From Oceanibacterium hippocampi (GTDB lineage Bacteria; Pseudomonadota; Alphaproteobacteria; Sneathiellales; Sneathiellaceae), in contig NZ_FWFR01000001.1 of the NCBI RefSeq assembly GCF_900172325.1, positions 744,001 to 808,000 on the forward strand: DNA of 64,000 bases. The letters are read 5' to 3'. The notes beneath the pieces are model-generated. The model ran no database searches. It saw nothing but the letters and a program-made list of their open reading frames with translations, and was not told the DNA's origin. The position numbers and the translations under genes are program-made. Below are positions 39,166 to 47,236 of this stretch, piece by piece. Each line of letters starts with the position of its first letter. Positions within the stretch are counted from its first letter, which is position 1.

Positions 39166-40119
39166 CTATTCCTCGTCGTCGTCGGCGGCGCGCGGTTCGC
39201 TGATCATCGTCCCGATGCCGTGCTCGGTGAATATCTCGAGCAGCAGTGCGTGCGGGATCTTGCCGTTCAGGACGTGCGCCGCGTCGACGCCGTGCTCGAC
39301 CGCGTAAAGGCAGGTCTCGAGCTTCGGGATCATGCCGCCGGAGATCACGCCGTCATCCTCGAGCTGGCTGATCTCGGCCGGCGTGAGATTGGGGATGAGC
39401 TGCTTGGCCTCGTCGAGGACGCCGATGACGTCGGTCATCATGATCAGCTTGCTGGCCCCGATCGCCGCGGCGATGTGACCGGCCGCGGTATCCGCGTTGA
39501 TGTTGTAGGTCTCGCCCTTGGTGCCGATGCCGATCGGCGCGATGACCGGGATCAGGCTGCTTTCGGCAAGGCTGATCAGGATTTCCGGATTGATCCGGAA
39601 GGGTTCGCCGACGAAGCCGAGATCGAGGATCCGCTCGATGTTGGAATCCGGGTCGCGCGCCGCGCGGCGAAGCTTGCGCGCCTCGATCAGGCGGCCGTCC
39701 TTGCCGGAAATGCCGACGGCGGTGCCGCCGGCGCCGTTGATCTCGGTCACGATCTGCTTGTTGATCGAGCCCGAAAGGACCATCTCGACGATCTCGACGG
39801 TTGCTTTGTCGGTGACCCGGAGGCCGTCGATGAACGAGCTCTGGATCTTCAGCCGCTCCAGCATCTTGCCGATCTGCGGCCCGCCGCCGTGCACGACGAC
39901 GGGGTTGATGCCGACCTGCTTCATCAGCGTGATGTCTTCGGCGAAGAAACGTCCCAGATCCTCGTCGCCCATGGCATGGCCACCGAACTTGACCACGAAG
40001 GTCTGCCCGGTGAAACGCCGCATGTAGGGCAGGGCCTCGGCGAGAATATGGGCCTTGGCCATCTGGTCCTTGTTGTAGGCGGGCAGGGCCCCGCCGTCGG
40101 TCGTCGGCTTGTCGTTCAT
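39166..40119 (-). CDS. argB: Acetylglutamate kinase
   Basis: ArgB phosphorylates N-acetylglutamate in arginine synthesis. The 317-residue product has the ATP loop [12 protein letters not shown] near residue 41, [14 protein letters not shown] near residue 73, and the kinase C-terminal [18 protein letters not shown]. The start ATG is at 40119. The short poly-acidic C-terminus (ADDDEE) is unusual but harmless. It lies about 20 bases downstream of engB in the rpmH-rnpA-yidD-yidC-engB-argB block. Confidence 0.95.
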   Translation of the reverse strand: MNDKPTTDGGALPAYNKDQMAKAHILAEALPYMRRFTGQTFVVKFGGHAMGDEDLGRFFAEDITLMKQVGINPVVVHGGGPQIGKMLERLKIQSSFIDGLRVTDKATVEIVEMVLSGSINKQIVTEINGAGGTAVGISGKDGRLIEARKLRRAARDPDSNIERILDLGFVGEPFRINPEILISLAESSLIPVIAPIGIGTKGETYNINADTAAGHIAAAIGASKLIMMTDVIGVLDEAKQLIPNLTPAEISQLEDDGVISGGMIPKLETCLYAVEHGVDAAHVLNGKIPHALLLEIFTEHGIGTMISEPRAADDDEE

Positions 40120-40138
40120 GGCGGCTCTTATAGTTGAA

Positions 40139-40840
40139 TCACCCGGCTTCGGCCAGCGCCGCCAGTTCGGCGCGCAGGCTCTCGATGCCATGTCTGGTTT
40201 CCGAACTGGTGACGGCGATGTCGGGATGTGCCGCCGGTCGCTTGCGAAGCGAGGCCTCGACCGTCTCGCGCACCTGGGCGAGGGCCGACGCACCGACCTT
40301 GTCGGCCTTGGTCAGGACCACCTGGTAGACCACGGCCGCCTGGTCGAGCATCGTCATGACCTCGATGTCGGTCTCCTTCAGCCCATGCCGGCTGTCGACC
40401 AGGACGAGCACGCGGCGCAGCACCGGCCGGCCTTTGAGATAGAGACGGATCAGTTCCTGCCAGGCGCCGACCTTGGCCTTGGAGGCCTTGGCGTAGCCGT
40501 AGCCCGGCAGATCGACGAGGCGCATCCGGCCGCCGAGATCGAAGAAATTGATCTGCTGCGTGCGGCCCGGCGTCTGCGAGGTCCGGGCCAGGCTGCGCCG
40601 GCCGGTGAGCGCGTTCAGCAGGCTCGACTTGCCGACGTTCGAGCGTCCGGCGAAGGCGATCTCGATGATATCGGATGGCGGCAGGGCGGATTCGGTCGCG
40701 GCCCCGGCGACGAACTCGCAGGGGCCGGCGAAGAGCAGCCGCCCGGCTTCGAGGCGGGCGGTCTCGTTCGCTTCCGCGCCAGCCGGCTCGTCGGGGGTAC
40801 TCAGGTCTTTTTCACCTTCATGCGATGCATGATCAGCCAT
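40139..40840 (-). CDS. engB: Ribosome biogenesis GTPase EngB (YsxC/YihA)
   Basis: EngB is an essential GTPase for 50S assembly. The 233-residue product has G1 [14 protein letters not shown] near residue 65, G2 [15 protein letters not shown]3 DLPGYGYA and G4 LTKADKVG. The first 30 residues are an Asp/Glu/Ala-rich extension not seen in E. coli. The ATG at 40840 lies inside the end of yidC, giving a 40-base overlap in another frame; a shorter start without the extension is possible but no good internal start was found. It belongs to the block from rpmH to argB. Confidence 0.93.
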   Translation of the reverse strand: MADHASHEGEKDLSTPDEPAGAEANETARLEAGRLLFAGPCEFVAGAATESALPPSDIIEIAFAGRSNVGKSSLLNALTGRRSLARTSQTPGRTQQINFFDLGGRMRLVDLPGYGYAKASKAKVGAWQELIRLYLKGRPVLRRVLVLVDSRHGLKETDIEVMTMLDQAAVVYQVVLTKADKVGASALAQVRETVEASLRKRPAAHPDIAVTSSETRHGIESLRAELAALAEAG

Positions 40841-42537
40841 TGCTGGCCCATCGACAGCAGGTTGTTGCAGGTCCAGTAGATCACCAGGCCGGCCGGGAAG
40901 CTGGCCAGCAGGAAGGTGAACATGATCGGCATGATTAGGAAGATGCGGGCCTGCATCGGATCGACCGGCTGCGGGTTCAGCTTCTGCTGCAGGAACATCG
41001 AGACGCCCATCAGGAGCGGCCAGATGCCGAGATGCAGGAAGCTCGGGGCGTCCCAGGGGATCATTCCGAAGGCGGTGAAGATGTTGGTCGGATCGGGCGC
41101 CGAGAGATCCGAAATCCAGCCGTAGAAGGGCTGGTGACGCATCTCGATCGAGACGAACAGCACCTTGTAAAGGGCGAAGAAGACCGGGATCTGCAGCAGG
41201 ATCGGCAGGCAGCCGGAGGCCGGGTTGACCTTCTCCTTCTTGTAGAGCCCCATCATCTCCTGATTGAGCTTGGCGCGATCCTCGCCGTAGCGTTCGCGCA
41301 GCTTCATCATTTCCGGCTGCAGGTTCTTCATCTTGCTCATCGACACGTAGGATTTGTGCGCGAGCGGAAGGAAGACGATCTTGATCGCGATGACGAGGAT
41401 GATGATGGCGAGGCCGAAGTTGCCGACGACGCCGTAGATGTAATCGAGGGCGTAGAAGATCGGCTTGGTCAGGAAGTAGAACCAGCCCCAGTCGATCGCG
41501 AGGTCGAAGCGCTGGATGCCGAGGGAATCCTCGTAGCCCTCGAGGACGCCGACCTCCTTGGCACCGGCGAACAGCCGGTTGGTGGTCTCGGCGCTGGCCC
41601 CGGCGGGAACCGTTACCGCGTCCTTCAGATAGTCGGCCTGGAATTTCTCGCCGGCGGGGCTGTGCCGGAAGCTGCCCTCGAAATGCTCGCCCTGCGACGG
41701 CACGAGCGCGGTCAGCCAGTATTTGTCGGTGATCCCGAGCCAGCCGTCATTCGACGATTCGCGGACCCGGCCGTCCTCGGCGATGTCGTCGTACTTCTCT
41801 TCCAGCAGCTTCTCGTTGAACACCCCGAGGAAGCCTTCATGCAGGATGTAGAAGCCGACCGTCTTCGGCATGCCGTGCCGGGAGACGAGGCCGTAGGGAT
41901 AGAGCGTCACCGGCTCTTCCCCGTAGTTCACGACGCTGTCCTTGACGGTGAACATGTACTGCCGGTCGAGCGCCACGACGCGCTCGAAGCGCAGGCCCTC
42001 GCCGTTGTCCCAGGTGAGCTTGAGCGGCGAGGCCGGAGTGAGCGGGCCGCCCTCCGCCTGCCAGAGCGTGCGCGAGGTCGGTACCTTGACATCGCTGCCC
42101 GGTTCCGGTGTCCAGCCGAATTCGGCGTAGTAGGGATTGGCCGAGCCGACCGGGGAGAGCAGGGTGATCTCCGGGCTCTGCTTCTCGACGGTCACGTGGT
42201 AGTCGGCCAGCGTCAGATCGTCGATCCGCGCGCCCCGCAGGGCGATCGAGCCGTGCAGCCGGGGCGAATTGATGGCGACCCGGGGGCTGGCGGCCATCGC
42301 CGATTCCGCGGTCGCCGCCGGCGCCTCGGCGCTGCCCGAGGCGGGCGCGTCCGGACCGGGCTTCAGCGGGTCGCTCGTCGCCTCCGGGCCCGGGGTCTGC
42401 GTGCCGGAGGCCGCGAGCTGACGGGCCTGTTCGGCCTGCTGCTGCTCGGTCCGCGGTACTTCATAGAAGAACTGGAAGCCGAGCAGGATGGCAACGCTCA
42501 GGGCGATCGCAACGATCAGGTTTTTCTGATCCGACAT
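40801..42537 (-). CDS. yidC: Membrane protein insertase YidC
   Basis: YidC inserts proteins into the inner membrane with or without SecYEG. The 578-residue product has an N-terminal helix (NLIVAIALSVAILLGFQFFY), a Pro/Ala-rich linker, a large periplasmic domain (about residues 90-340) and five conserved core helices (IFYALDYIYGVVGNFGLAIIILVIAIKIV onward). The conserved region KEKVNPASGCLPILLQIPVFFALYKVLF is present. It follows yidD and rnpA in normal order, and engB starts within its last 40 bases. Confidence 0.96.
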   Translation of the reverse strand: MSDQKNLIVAIALSVAILLGFQFFYEVPRTEQQQAEQARQLAASGTQTPGPEATSDPLKPGPDAPASGSAEAPAATAESAMAASPRVAINSPRLHGSIALRGARIDDLTLADYHVTVEKQSPEITLLSPVGSANPYYAEFGWTPEPGSDVKVPTSRTLWQAEGGPLTPASPLKLTWDNGEGLRFERVVALDRQYMFTVKDSVVNYGEEPVTLYPYGLVSRHGMPKTVGFYILHEGFLGVFNEKLLEEKYDDIAEDGRVRESSNDGWLGITDKYWLTALVPSQGEHFEGSFRHSPAGEKFQADYLKDAVTVPAGASAETTNRLFAGAKEVGVLEGYEDSLGIQRFDLAIDWGWFYFLTKPIFYALDYIYGVVGNFGLAIIILVIAIKIVFLPLAHKSYVSMSKMKNLQPEMMKLRERYGEDRAKLNQEMMGLYKKEKVNPASGCLPILLQIPVFFALYKVLFVSIEMRHQPFYGWISDLSAPDPTNIFTAFGMIPWDAPSFLHLGIWPLLMGVSMFLQQKLNPQPVDPMQARIFLIMPIMFTFLLASFPAGLVIYWTCNNLLSMGQQWLIMHRMKVKKT

Positions 42538-42561
42538 GGGTTCTGCTTTCGTCCTTGCAAT

Positions 42562-42840
42562 TCAGGCCGTCAGGTCGCGCGCGCTGGTGGCGTCGCGGCC
42601 GACAGTGCCGTGGTCGAGGGATTCGGGTACCGGGTCGCAGCCATGGCCGCCGAACGGGTTGCAGCGCAGGATCCGGCGTGTCGCCAGCCAGCCGCCGCGC
42701 AGCGGACCATGCCGTTCGATGGCTTCCGCGGCATAGGCCGAGCAACTCGGGTGATAGCGACAGGAGCCCGCCATATAGGGAGAGATGCAGTAACGGTAGA
42801 ACGCGATCAGGGCCTGCAGGAAGACAGCGACGATCTTCAT
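42562..42840 (-). CDS. yidD: Membrane protein insertion efficiency factor YidD
   Basis: YidD is a small amphipathic peripheral membrane protein that helps insertion by YidC. The 92-residue product has the family pattern [31 protein letters not shown] with conserved cysteines. Its ATG overlaps the rnpA stop by four bases, so the two are coupled. The C-terminal 20 residues are divergent. It is placed between rnpA and yidC as usual. Confidence 0.94.
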   Translation of the reverse strand: MKIVAVFLQALIAFYRYCISPYMAGSCRYHPSCSAYAAEAIERHGPLRGGWLATRRILRCNPFGGHGCDPVPESLDHGTVGRDATSARDLTA

Positions 42841-43220
42841 GGTCTGCTTCCGTCATCCTGCGCGTGATTCGCGGCGTCGGCACGCTCGTCGGCCCAGACT
42901 TGCAGCTTGCGCATCGATTTTTCCAGGTCCCTGCGAAGCGCGTCGAACGGCCGTCCCGGCGTCGTCCCGCGCCCGATCAGGACGTAGTCATAGTCGCTGT
43001 GCGCATGCGGTGCGAGGATTTCCATCGCCAGCGCACGCAGGCGGCGCTTGGCGCGGTTCCGGGTGACCGCGTTGCCGACCTTGCGTGTGACGGTGAAGCC
43101 GATGCGGGGTCGTTCCTCGTGGCGTGACAGCGCCGCTTGCAGAACCAGCCCGGGCGCCGCGCATTTGCGACCCTTCGCGGCAATCCTGAGGAAGTCCGCC
43201 CGCCGTTTCAGATGTCGCAT
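42837..43220 (-). CDS. rnpA: Ribonuclease P protein component
   Basis: RnpA aids the catalytic RNA of RNase P in tRNA 5' maturation. The 127-residue product has the family start [21 protein letters not shown] and the signature [19 protein letters not shown], containing the RNR motif. It begins 15 bases after rpmH and overlaps yidD. The RNA subunit gene is not in this window. The length is normal. Confidence 0.95.
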   Translation of the reverse strand: MRHLKRRADFLRIAAKGRKCAAPGLVLQAALSRHEERPRIGFTVTRKVGNAVTRNRAKRRLRALAMEILAPHAHSDYDYVLIGRGTTPGRPFDALRRDLEKSMRKLQVWADERADAANHAQDDGSRP

Positions 43221-43235
43221 GCGGGCGACCTCGAT

Positions 43236-43370
43236 CTAGGCCGAGAGGCGCTTCCGGCCCTTCGCGCGACGCTGTGCGAGCACGCGGCGTCCGCCGACAG
43301 TGGCCATGCGCGCACGAAATCCGTGGCGCCGCTTGCGCACCAGCCTGCTGGGTTGAAAAGTCCGTTTCAC
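43236..43370 (-). CDS. rpmH: 50S ribosomal protein L34
   Basis: This is a 44-residue basic ribosomal protein with the invariant sequence (V)[19 protein letters not shown] and [18 protein letters not shown]. The start is a GTG at 43370 with GGAG eight bases upstream, an uncommon start for such a highly expressed gene. A longer frame to 43418 is the untranslated leader. A near-consensus promoter lies 72 bases upstream. It is the first gene of the rpmH-rnpA-yidD-yidC-engB-argB block. Confidence 0.96.
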   Translation of the reverse strand: MKRTFQPSRLVRKRRHGFRARMATVGGRRVLAQRRAKGRKRLSA

Positions 43371-43441
43371 TTGCCCACTCCGTGGAACGAGACACGCCCC
43401 AGAAGTCGGGGCGCGCACTTGGTCAATGAGATAAGGGTCGC

Positions 43442-43470
43442 TGTATACGGATTAGACTGCCGCAAGTCAA
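43442..43470 (-). promoter_or_regulatory. Sigma-70-like promoter of rpmH
   Basis: On the minus strand, TTGACT (43470-43465) and TATACA (43447-43442) are separated by exactly 17 bases. This is the closest match to the consensus seen in the window and lies upstream of rpmH with a leader of about 65 bases. Confidence 0.75.
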
Positions 43471-43610
43471 TGCGCGACGCCCGCGCCGCCGTCCGGCCGG
43501 ATTCGACGTCATCCGGCGGTCACTTGCTCTCACGTTTGAGTGATGCGCGCTATTGTTCGCTCGACGGCTCGCTATGTTCGCGAAGGGCGACGTTGCGCAG
43601 GGATCGATGC

Positions 43611-44534
43611 ATGGGAATTCAAGGATGCGGGCGGACCGGGTGGGCCTCGAAACGATGCCTTTCCGAATCGACGCTGGCGCTGTCTCTGCTGCTGCTTGTG
43701 TCCCTGGTGGCCGCACCGGCCGGTGCGGCGCCCGCGGCGGAACCCTGGCCGCGCTGGGAACGGCACGACCCGGACTCCACGGCGACTGTGGATCATGACG
43801 CCTGGGACGATCTTCTCGACCGTTACCTGGGCGCCGAGCAAGACGGACTGCGGCGTTTCGACTATGGCGCGGTCAGCGCGGCCGACCGGGCCCGGCTGGA
43901 CGGATACCTCGGGGCCCTCCAGGGCATCGCGATTTCCGGGTTCAACCGGGCCGAGCAGATGGCCTACTGGATCAATCTTTACAACGCGCTGACGGTGAAG
44001 GTCGTGCTCGATCACTATCCGGTCGCCACGATCCGCGATATCGACATTTCCCCGGGCCTTTTCTCGAACGGCCCCTGGGACGCCGCGTTGGCCACGGTGG
44101 AAGGACAGGAACTGACCCTGAACGATATCGAACATCGAATCCTGCGGCCGATCCTCCGCGATCCCCGCGTCCATTACGCGGTCAACTGCGCGTCGGTGGG
44201 CTGCCCGTCGCTGGCGCCGCGAGCCTGGCGGGGCTCGGCGCTCGACAGGATGTTCGACGAGGCCGCCGCCGCCTACGTGAACTCCAGCCGCGGCATCCGC
44301 GCGGTGGCGGGCGGCATCGAGGTGTCGCGAATCTATGACTGGTACCGGGACGACTTCCCGCCGGGCGAAGCGGGCCTGCTTGGGCATTTCAGGCGCCACG
44401 CGAAGGCGCCCCTGGCCGGGCTGCTCGCCGAGCGGCCGACGATCGAGGGCCATTTCTACGACTGGTCGCTGAACGGAATCACCGGCCCGGACGCCGGTAC
44501 CAAGAATGGAGGGTCGGTTGACGGCCAACGATAA
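43611..44534 (+). CDS. Secreted DUF547 protein
   Basis: The exact function is unknown. The 307-residue product has a signal peptide (LALSLLLLVSLVAAPAGAAPA, ending near residue 41) and a DUF547 domain (about residues 85-215). The conserved segments are QMAYWINLYNALTVKVVLDHYP and HYAVNCASVGCPSLAPRAW, the latter with the family's paired cysteines. Related proteins are sometimes compared with transglutaminase or thiol-protease folds. The ATG at 43611 has AGGGA upstream. The last codons overlap the next gene by 17 bases, so it is the first member of the DUF547-TVP38-disulfide reductase operon. The protein should act in the periplasm. Confidence 0.85.
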   Translation: MGIQGCGRTGWASKRCLSESTLALSLLLLVSLVAAPAGAAPAAEPWPRWERHDPDSTATVDHDAWDDLLDRYLGAEQDGLRRFDYGAVSAADRARLDGYLGALQGIAISGFNRAEQMAYWINLYNALTVKVVLDHYPVATIRDIDISPGLFSNGPWDAALATVEGQELTLNDIEHRILRPILRDPRVHYAVNCASVGCPSLAPRAWRGSALDRMFDEAAAAYVNSSRGIRAVAGGIEVSRIYDWYRDDFPPGEAGLLGHFRRHAKAPLAGLLAERPTIEGHFYDWSLNGITGPDAGTKNGGSVDGQR

Positions 44535-45321
44535 CCTGTCCCGCCAGCCGGCATCCTGGGCGCGCCGCCTGTGGGCCCCGGCGCTGCTCGTCCTGGCCTT
44601 CGCCGCGGTTTTTGCCCTCGGCCTTGACGATTATCTGTCGTTCCGGGCGCTTTCGGACCATCGCGACCAGTTGAAGACCTTCGTCGACAACCATTTCGTG
44701 GCCGGGTTGCTGATCTATGCCGGACTTTACGCGGTGGCGGTGGCGCTCTCGCTGCCGGGCGGACTGCTGCTGACCGTGTCCGGCGGCTTCCTCTTCGGCT
44801 GGTTCGCGGCGGGCTCGGTCACCGTGCTCGCGGCCACGGTCGGCGCCACGGCGATCTTCCTGATCGCCCGGACCTCGCTTGGCGAGCCGCTGCGTGCGCG
44901 CGCCGGCAACACCCTGAAGCGGCTCGAGGCGGGCTTCCGCGAGGATGCGATGCATTACCTGCTGTTTCTCCGGCTGGTCCCGCTCTTCCCCTTCTGGCTG
45001 GTCAATATCGCGCCGGCGTTCCTCGGCGTCCGGCTGCGGACCTTCTTCCTGGCGACTCTCTTCGGGATACTCCCGGGCACGTTCGTTTTCGCGTTCCTCG
45101 GAACCGGGCTCGACAGCGTCATCCGCGAACAGCAGGCCGCGCACCAGGCGTGCCTGGACACCCACGCGGCGGACGGCGCATCGGCGGCGGCCACGGCCTG
45201 CCCGTTTGATTTCGACCTCGGGGCGCTGGTCACATGGGAGATTCTGGTTGCCCTGGCCGGCCTCGGGGTGATCGCGCTACTACCGGTGATCTTCAAGAAA
45301 TTGCGGGCGCAGCGCGCCTGA
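44518..45321 (+). CDS. TVP38/TMEM64 (SNARE-associated/VTT domain) membrane protein
   Basis: This is an inner-membrane protein of the VTT/DedA-related group, which is linked in various bacteria to lipid scrambling, selenite or metal handling. The 267-residue product has an N-terminal helix, then the VTT core with LSLPGGLLLTVSGGFLFGWFAAG and FLRLVPLFPFWLVNIAPAFLGV. A periplasmic loop near residue 210 carries two cysteines, and a last helix follows. A TTG at 44518 preceded by GGAGGG was chosen; an ATG at 44506 has no ribosome site. It overlaps the DUF547 gene and is followed after 18 bases by a disulfide reductase. Fusions of TVP38 and MerA-like domains are known in other bacteria. Confidence 0.85.
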   Translation: MTANDNLSRQPASWARRLWAPALLVLAFAAVFALGLDDYLSFRALSDHRDQLKTFVDNHFVAGLLIYAGLYAVAVALSLPGGLLLTVSGGFLFGWFAAGSVTVLAATVGATAIFLIARTSLGEPLRARAGNTLKRLEAGFREDAMHYLLFLRLVPLFPFWLVNIAPAFLGVRLRTFFLATLFGILPGTFVFAFLGTGLDSVIREQQAAHQACLDTHAADGASAAATACPFDFDLGALVTWEILVALAGLGVIALLPVIFKKLRAQRA

Positions 45322-45339
45322 TCTGGGCAGGGTGACAGG

Positions 45340-46758
45340 ATGAACGAACGCATCGAAGCCGATATCTGCGTGATCGGCGGAGGCTCCGGCGGGCTCACCG
45401 TCGCAGCCGGCGCGAGCCAGATGGGCGCCAGTGTCGTGCTTATCGAACGCGGCGAGATGGGCGGCGACTGCCTGAACTACGGCTGTGTTCCCTCGAAGGC
45501 GCTGCTGTCGAGCGCCAAGGCTGCCTATCGGCGGCACGGTCTGACGCCGGAAGAAGGCGCCGCGCGCGCGGAATTCGGCAACGCGATGCGCCATGTGCAG
45601 TCGGCCATAGCGGCGATACAGCCGATGGATTCGGTCGAGCGTTACGAGGGTCTCGGCGTGCGGGTGATCGCGGAGTCCGCCCGATTCACAGGTCCGACCA
45701 GCATCGTGGCCGGCGATTACCGGATCGACGCCCGGCGTTTCGTCGTTGCCACCGGATCGCGGGCCGGGCTGCCGCCGATCCCGGGGCTCGATACGGTGCC
45801 TTATCTGACCAACGAGACCCTGTTCCGGAACACGGTCCTGCCGACCCACCTGATCGTCGTCGGTGCGGGGCCGATCGGCCTCGAGATGGCCCAGGCGCAT
45901 CGGCGACTGGGCGCGCGGGTGACCGTGCTCGAAGCCTACCGGGCGCTCGCCAAGGACGACCGGGAACTGGCTGCCATCGTCATCGACCGGCTGCGCGGCG
46001 AGGGCATCGAGATCGTCGAGGGTGCCGAGATCACCGGCGTGAAGTCGCGCGACGGCATCGTGGTCACGCTGGCCGGCAAGGGCGGCGGCGACCCGCGCGA
46101 GATCCGCGGCAGCCATCTCCTGGTCGCCGCCGGACGTCGACCCAACGTCGACGGTCTCGACCTCGAGAAGGCCGGCATCGAGTACGACAAGGGCGGGATC
46201 AGCGTCGACCGCCGGATGCGCACCACCAACCGCAAGGTCTTTGCCGTGGGCGACGTCGCGGGCGGGCCGCAGTTCACCCATGTCGCGGGCTACCAGGCGG
46301 GCATCGTGATCCGGAACGCGCTGTTCCGGCTGCCCGCCAAGGTCGATTACGCGGCGCTGCCCTGGGTCACTTTCACCGATCCGGAGCTCGCCCAGGTCGG
46401 CCTCGCGGAGGATGCGGCACGGGAGCGCCATGGCCGCATCAGCATCCTGCGCTGGCCCTATGCGGAGAACGACCGGGCCCAGACCGAGGGCCTGACCGAC
46501 GGGCTGATCAAGGTGATCGTCGGCCGCCGCGGGCGGATCCTCGGCGCCTCGATCGTCGGTGCGCAGGCCGGCGAGCTCATCCAGCCCTGGGGCCTTGCCA
46601 TCGCCAACGGGCTGAAGATCGGCGCGATGGCCGGTGCGATGGTCGCCTATCCGACGCTCGGCGAGATCAGCAAGCGCGCTGCCGGCAGCTACTATACCCC
46701 GTCGCTGTTCAGCAACCGGACGCGGGCGCTGGTCCGTTTCCTCGCCCGCTTTGGCTGA
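45340..46758 (+). CDS. FAD-dependent disulfide oxidoreductase, mercuric reductase-like
   Basis: This is a cytoplasmic flavoenzyme. The 472-residue product has the FAD motif ICVIGGGSGGLTVAAGAS (residues 9-26), redox-active Cys44 and Cys49 in GGDCLNYGCVPSK, an NAD(P)H motif VVGAGPIGLEMAQ near residue 175, and a dimerisation domain. At the C-terminal catalytic position it has AYPTLGE rather than the HPTLSE of dihydrolipoamide dehydrogenase, so it is closer to MerA-type enzymes. There is no N-terminal HMA domain and no vicinal C-terminal cysteines as in true MerA, so mercury reduction is doubtful. It is the third gene of the DUF547-TVP38 operon. Quinone, thiol or metal substrates are possible. 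Confidence 0.88.
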   Translation: MNERIEADICVIGGGSGGLTVAAGASQMGASVVLIERGEMGGDCLNYGCVPSKALLSSAKAAYRRHGLTPEEGAARAEFGNAMRHVQSAIAAIQPMDSVERYEGLGVRVIAESARFTGPTSIVAGDYRIDARRFVVATGSRAGLPPIPGLDTVPYLTNETLFRNTVLPTHLIVVGAGPIGLEMAQAHRRLGARVTVLEAYRALAKDDRELAAIVIDRLRGEGIEIVEGAEITGVKSRDGIVVTLAGKGGGDPREIRGSHLLVAAGRRPNVDGLDLEKAGIEYDKGGISVDRRMRTTNRKVFAVGDVAGGPQFTHVAGYQAGIVIRNALFRLPAKVDYAALPWVTFTDPELAQVGLAEDAARERHGRISILRWPYAENDRAQTEGLTDGLIKVIVGRRGRILGASIVGAQAGELIQPWGLAIANGLKIGAMAGAMVAYPTLGEISKRAAGSYYTPSLFSNRTRALVRFLARFG

Positions 46759-46883
46759 GCGGGCGCGTCACAGGGTCGTGATGCGAGTTGATTCGCGTGC
46801 CTTGCGCCCCGGTTCCATGTTGGAAGCGGCAATGCGAACCCGCATCCGCCCTGCGAACGACATGAGCTACTGGAGGCTTCACA

Positions 46884-47135
46884 ATGCTCAAGGAACTGAT
46901 GACTGCGGCCGCGATCTCGGCTCTGGCAAGCGCTGCCATCGTGCCGACGGCGATCGCCGCCTGCGCGCCGACCAAGAAGGCCGCCTGCAATCCCTGCGCC
47001 GCGAAGGCCTGCAATCCGTGCGCGGCGAAAGCCTGCAATCCCTGCGCGGCAAAGGCCTGCAACCCCTGCGCTGCGAAGAATCCGTGCGCCGCGAAGGCGT
47101 GCAATCCGTGTGCCGCGAAAAAGACGACCGACTGA
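46884..47135 (+). CDS. Secreted cysteine-rich protein of tandem CNPCAAK repeats
   Basis: This 83-residue protein has a signal peptide (residues 1-26, AAAISALASAAIVPTAIAA) followed almost entirely by repeats of ACNPCAAK: four full copies, one shortened NPCAAK and one more full copy. There are twelve cysteines in the mature part. Similar CNPC-repeat proteins exist in proteobacteria, but no function is firmly known to me. The regular CxxC spacing suggests metal or redox chemistry in the periplasm. TGGAGG stands before the ATG. It has its own terminator and sits 125 bases after the disulfide reductase. Confidence 0.85.
   Translation: MLKELMTAAAISALASAAIVPTAIAACAPTKKAACNPCAAKACNPCAAKACNPCAAKACNPCAAKNPCAAKACNPCAAKKTTD
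46983..47120 (+). repeat. Tandem 24-base repeats inside the CNPC gene
   Basis: Unit boundaries are 46983-47006, 47007-47030, 47031-47054, 47055-47078, a shortened 18-base unit 47079-47096, and 47097-47120. Units differ only at a few, mostly third-codon, positions. The array is likely to gain or lose copies by slippage or recombination without shifting the reading frame. Confidence 0.92.
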
Positions 47136-47182
47136 ACCTGCGACCACGGGGCGGGCGCTCCGGCGCCTGTCCGACCCGGTTC

Positions 47183-47221
47183 CGGAACCCGGCGTCTGCA
47201 ATGGCGCCGGGTTCCGATTTT
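47183..47221 (+). terminator. Terminator after the CNPC gene
   Basis: CGGAACCCGGCG (47183-47194) pairs perfectly with CGCCGGGTTCCG (47205-47216) around a 10-base loop, followed by ATTTT. It ends 15 bases before the histidine kinase start, so the kinase likely depends on readthrough or a promoter within this short gap. Confidence 0.8.
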
Positions 47222-47236
47222 CGCTAACGTGGCGCG

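Noticed and set aside
45340-46758. True mercuric reductase or dihydrolipoamide dehydrogenase
   Set aside because: It lacks MerA's N-terminal HMA domain and C-terminal vicinal cysteines, and lacks the catalytic His of dihydrolipoamide dehydrogenase (Tyr in its place), so only a general MerA-like call is made.
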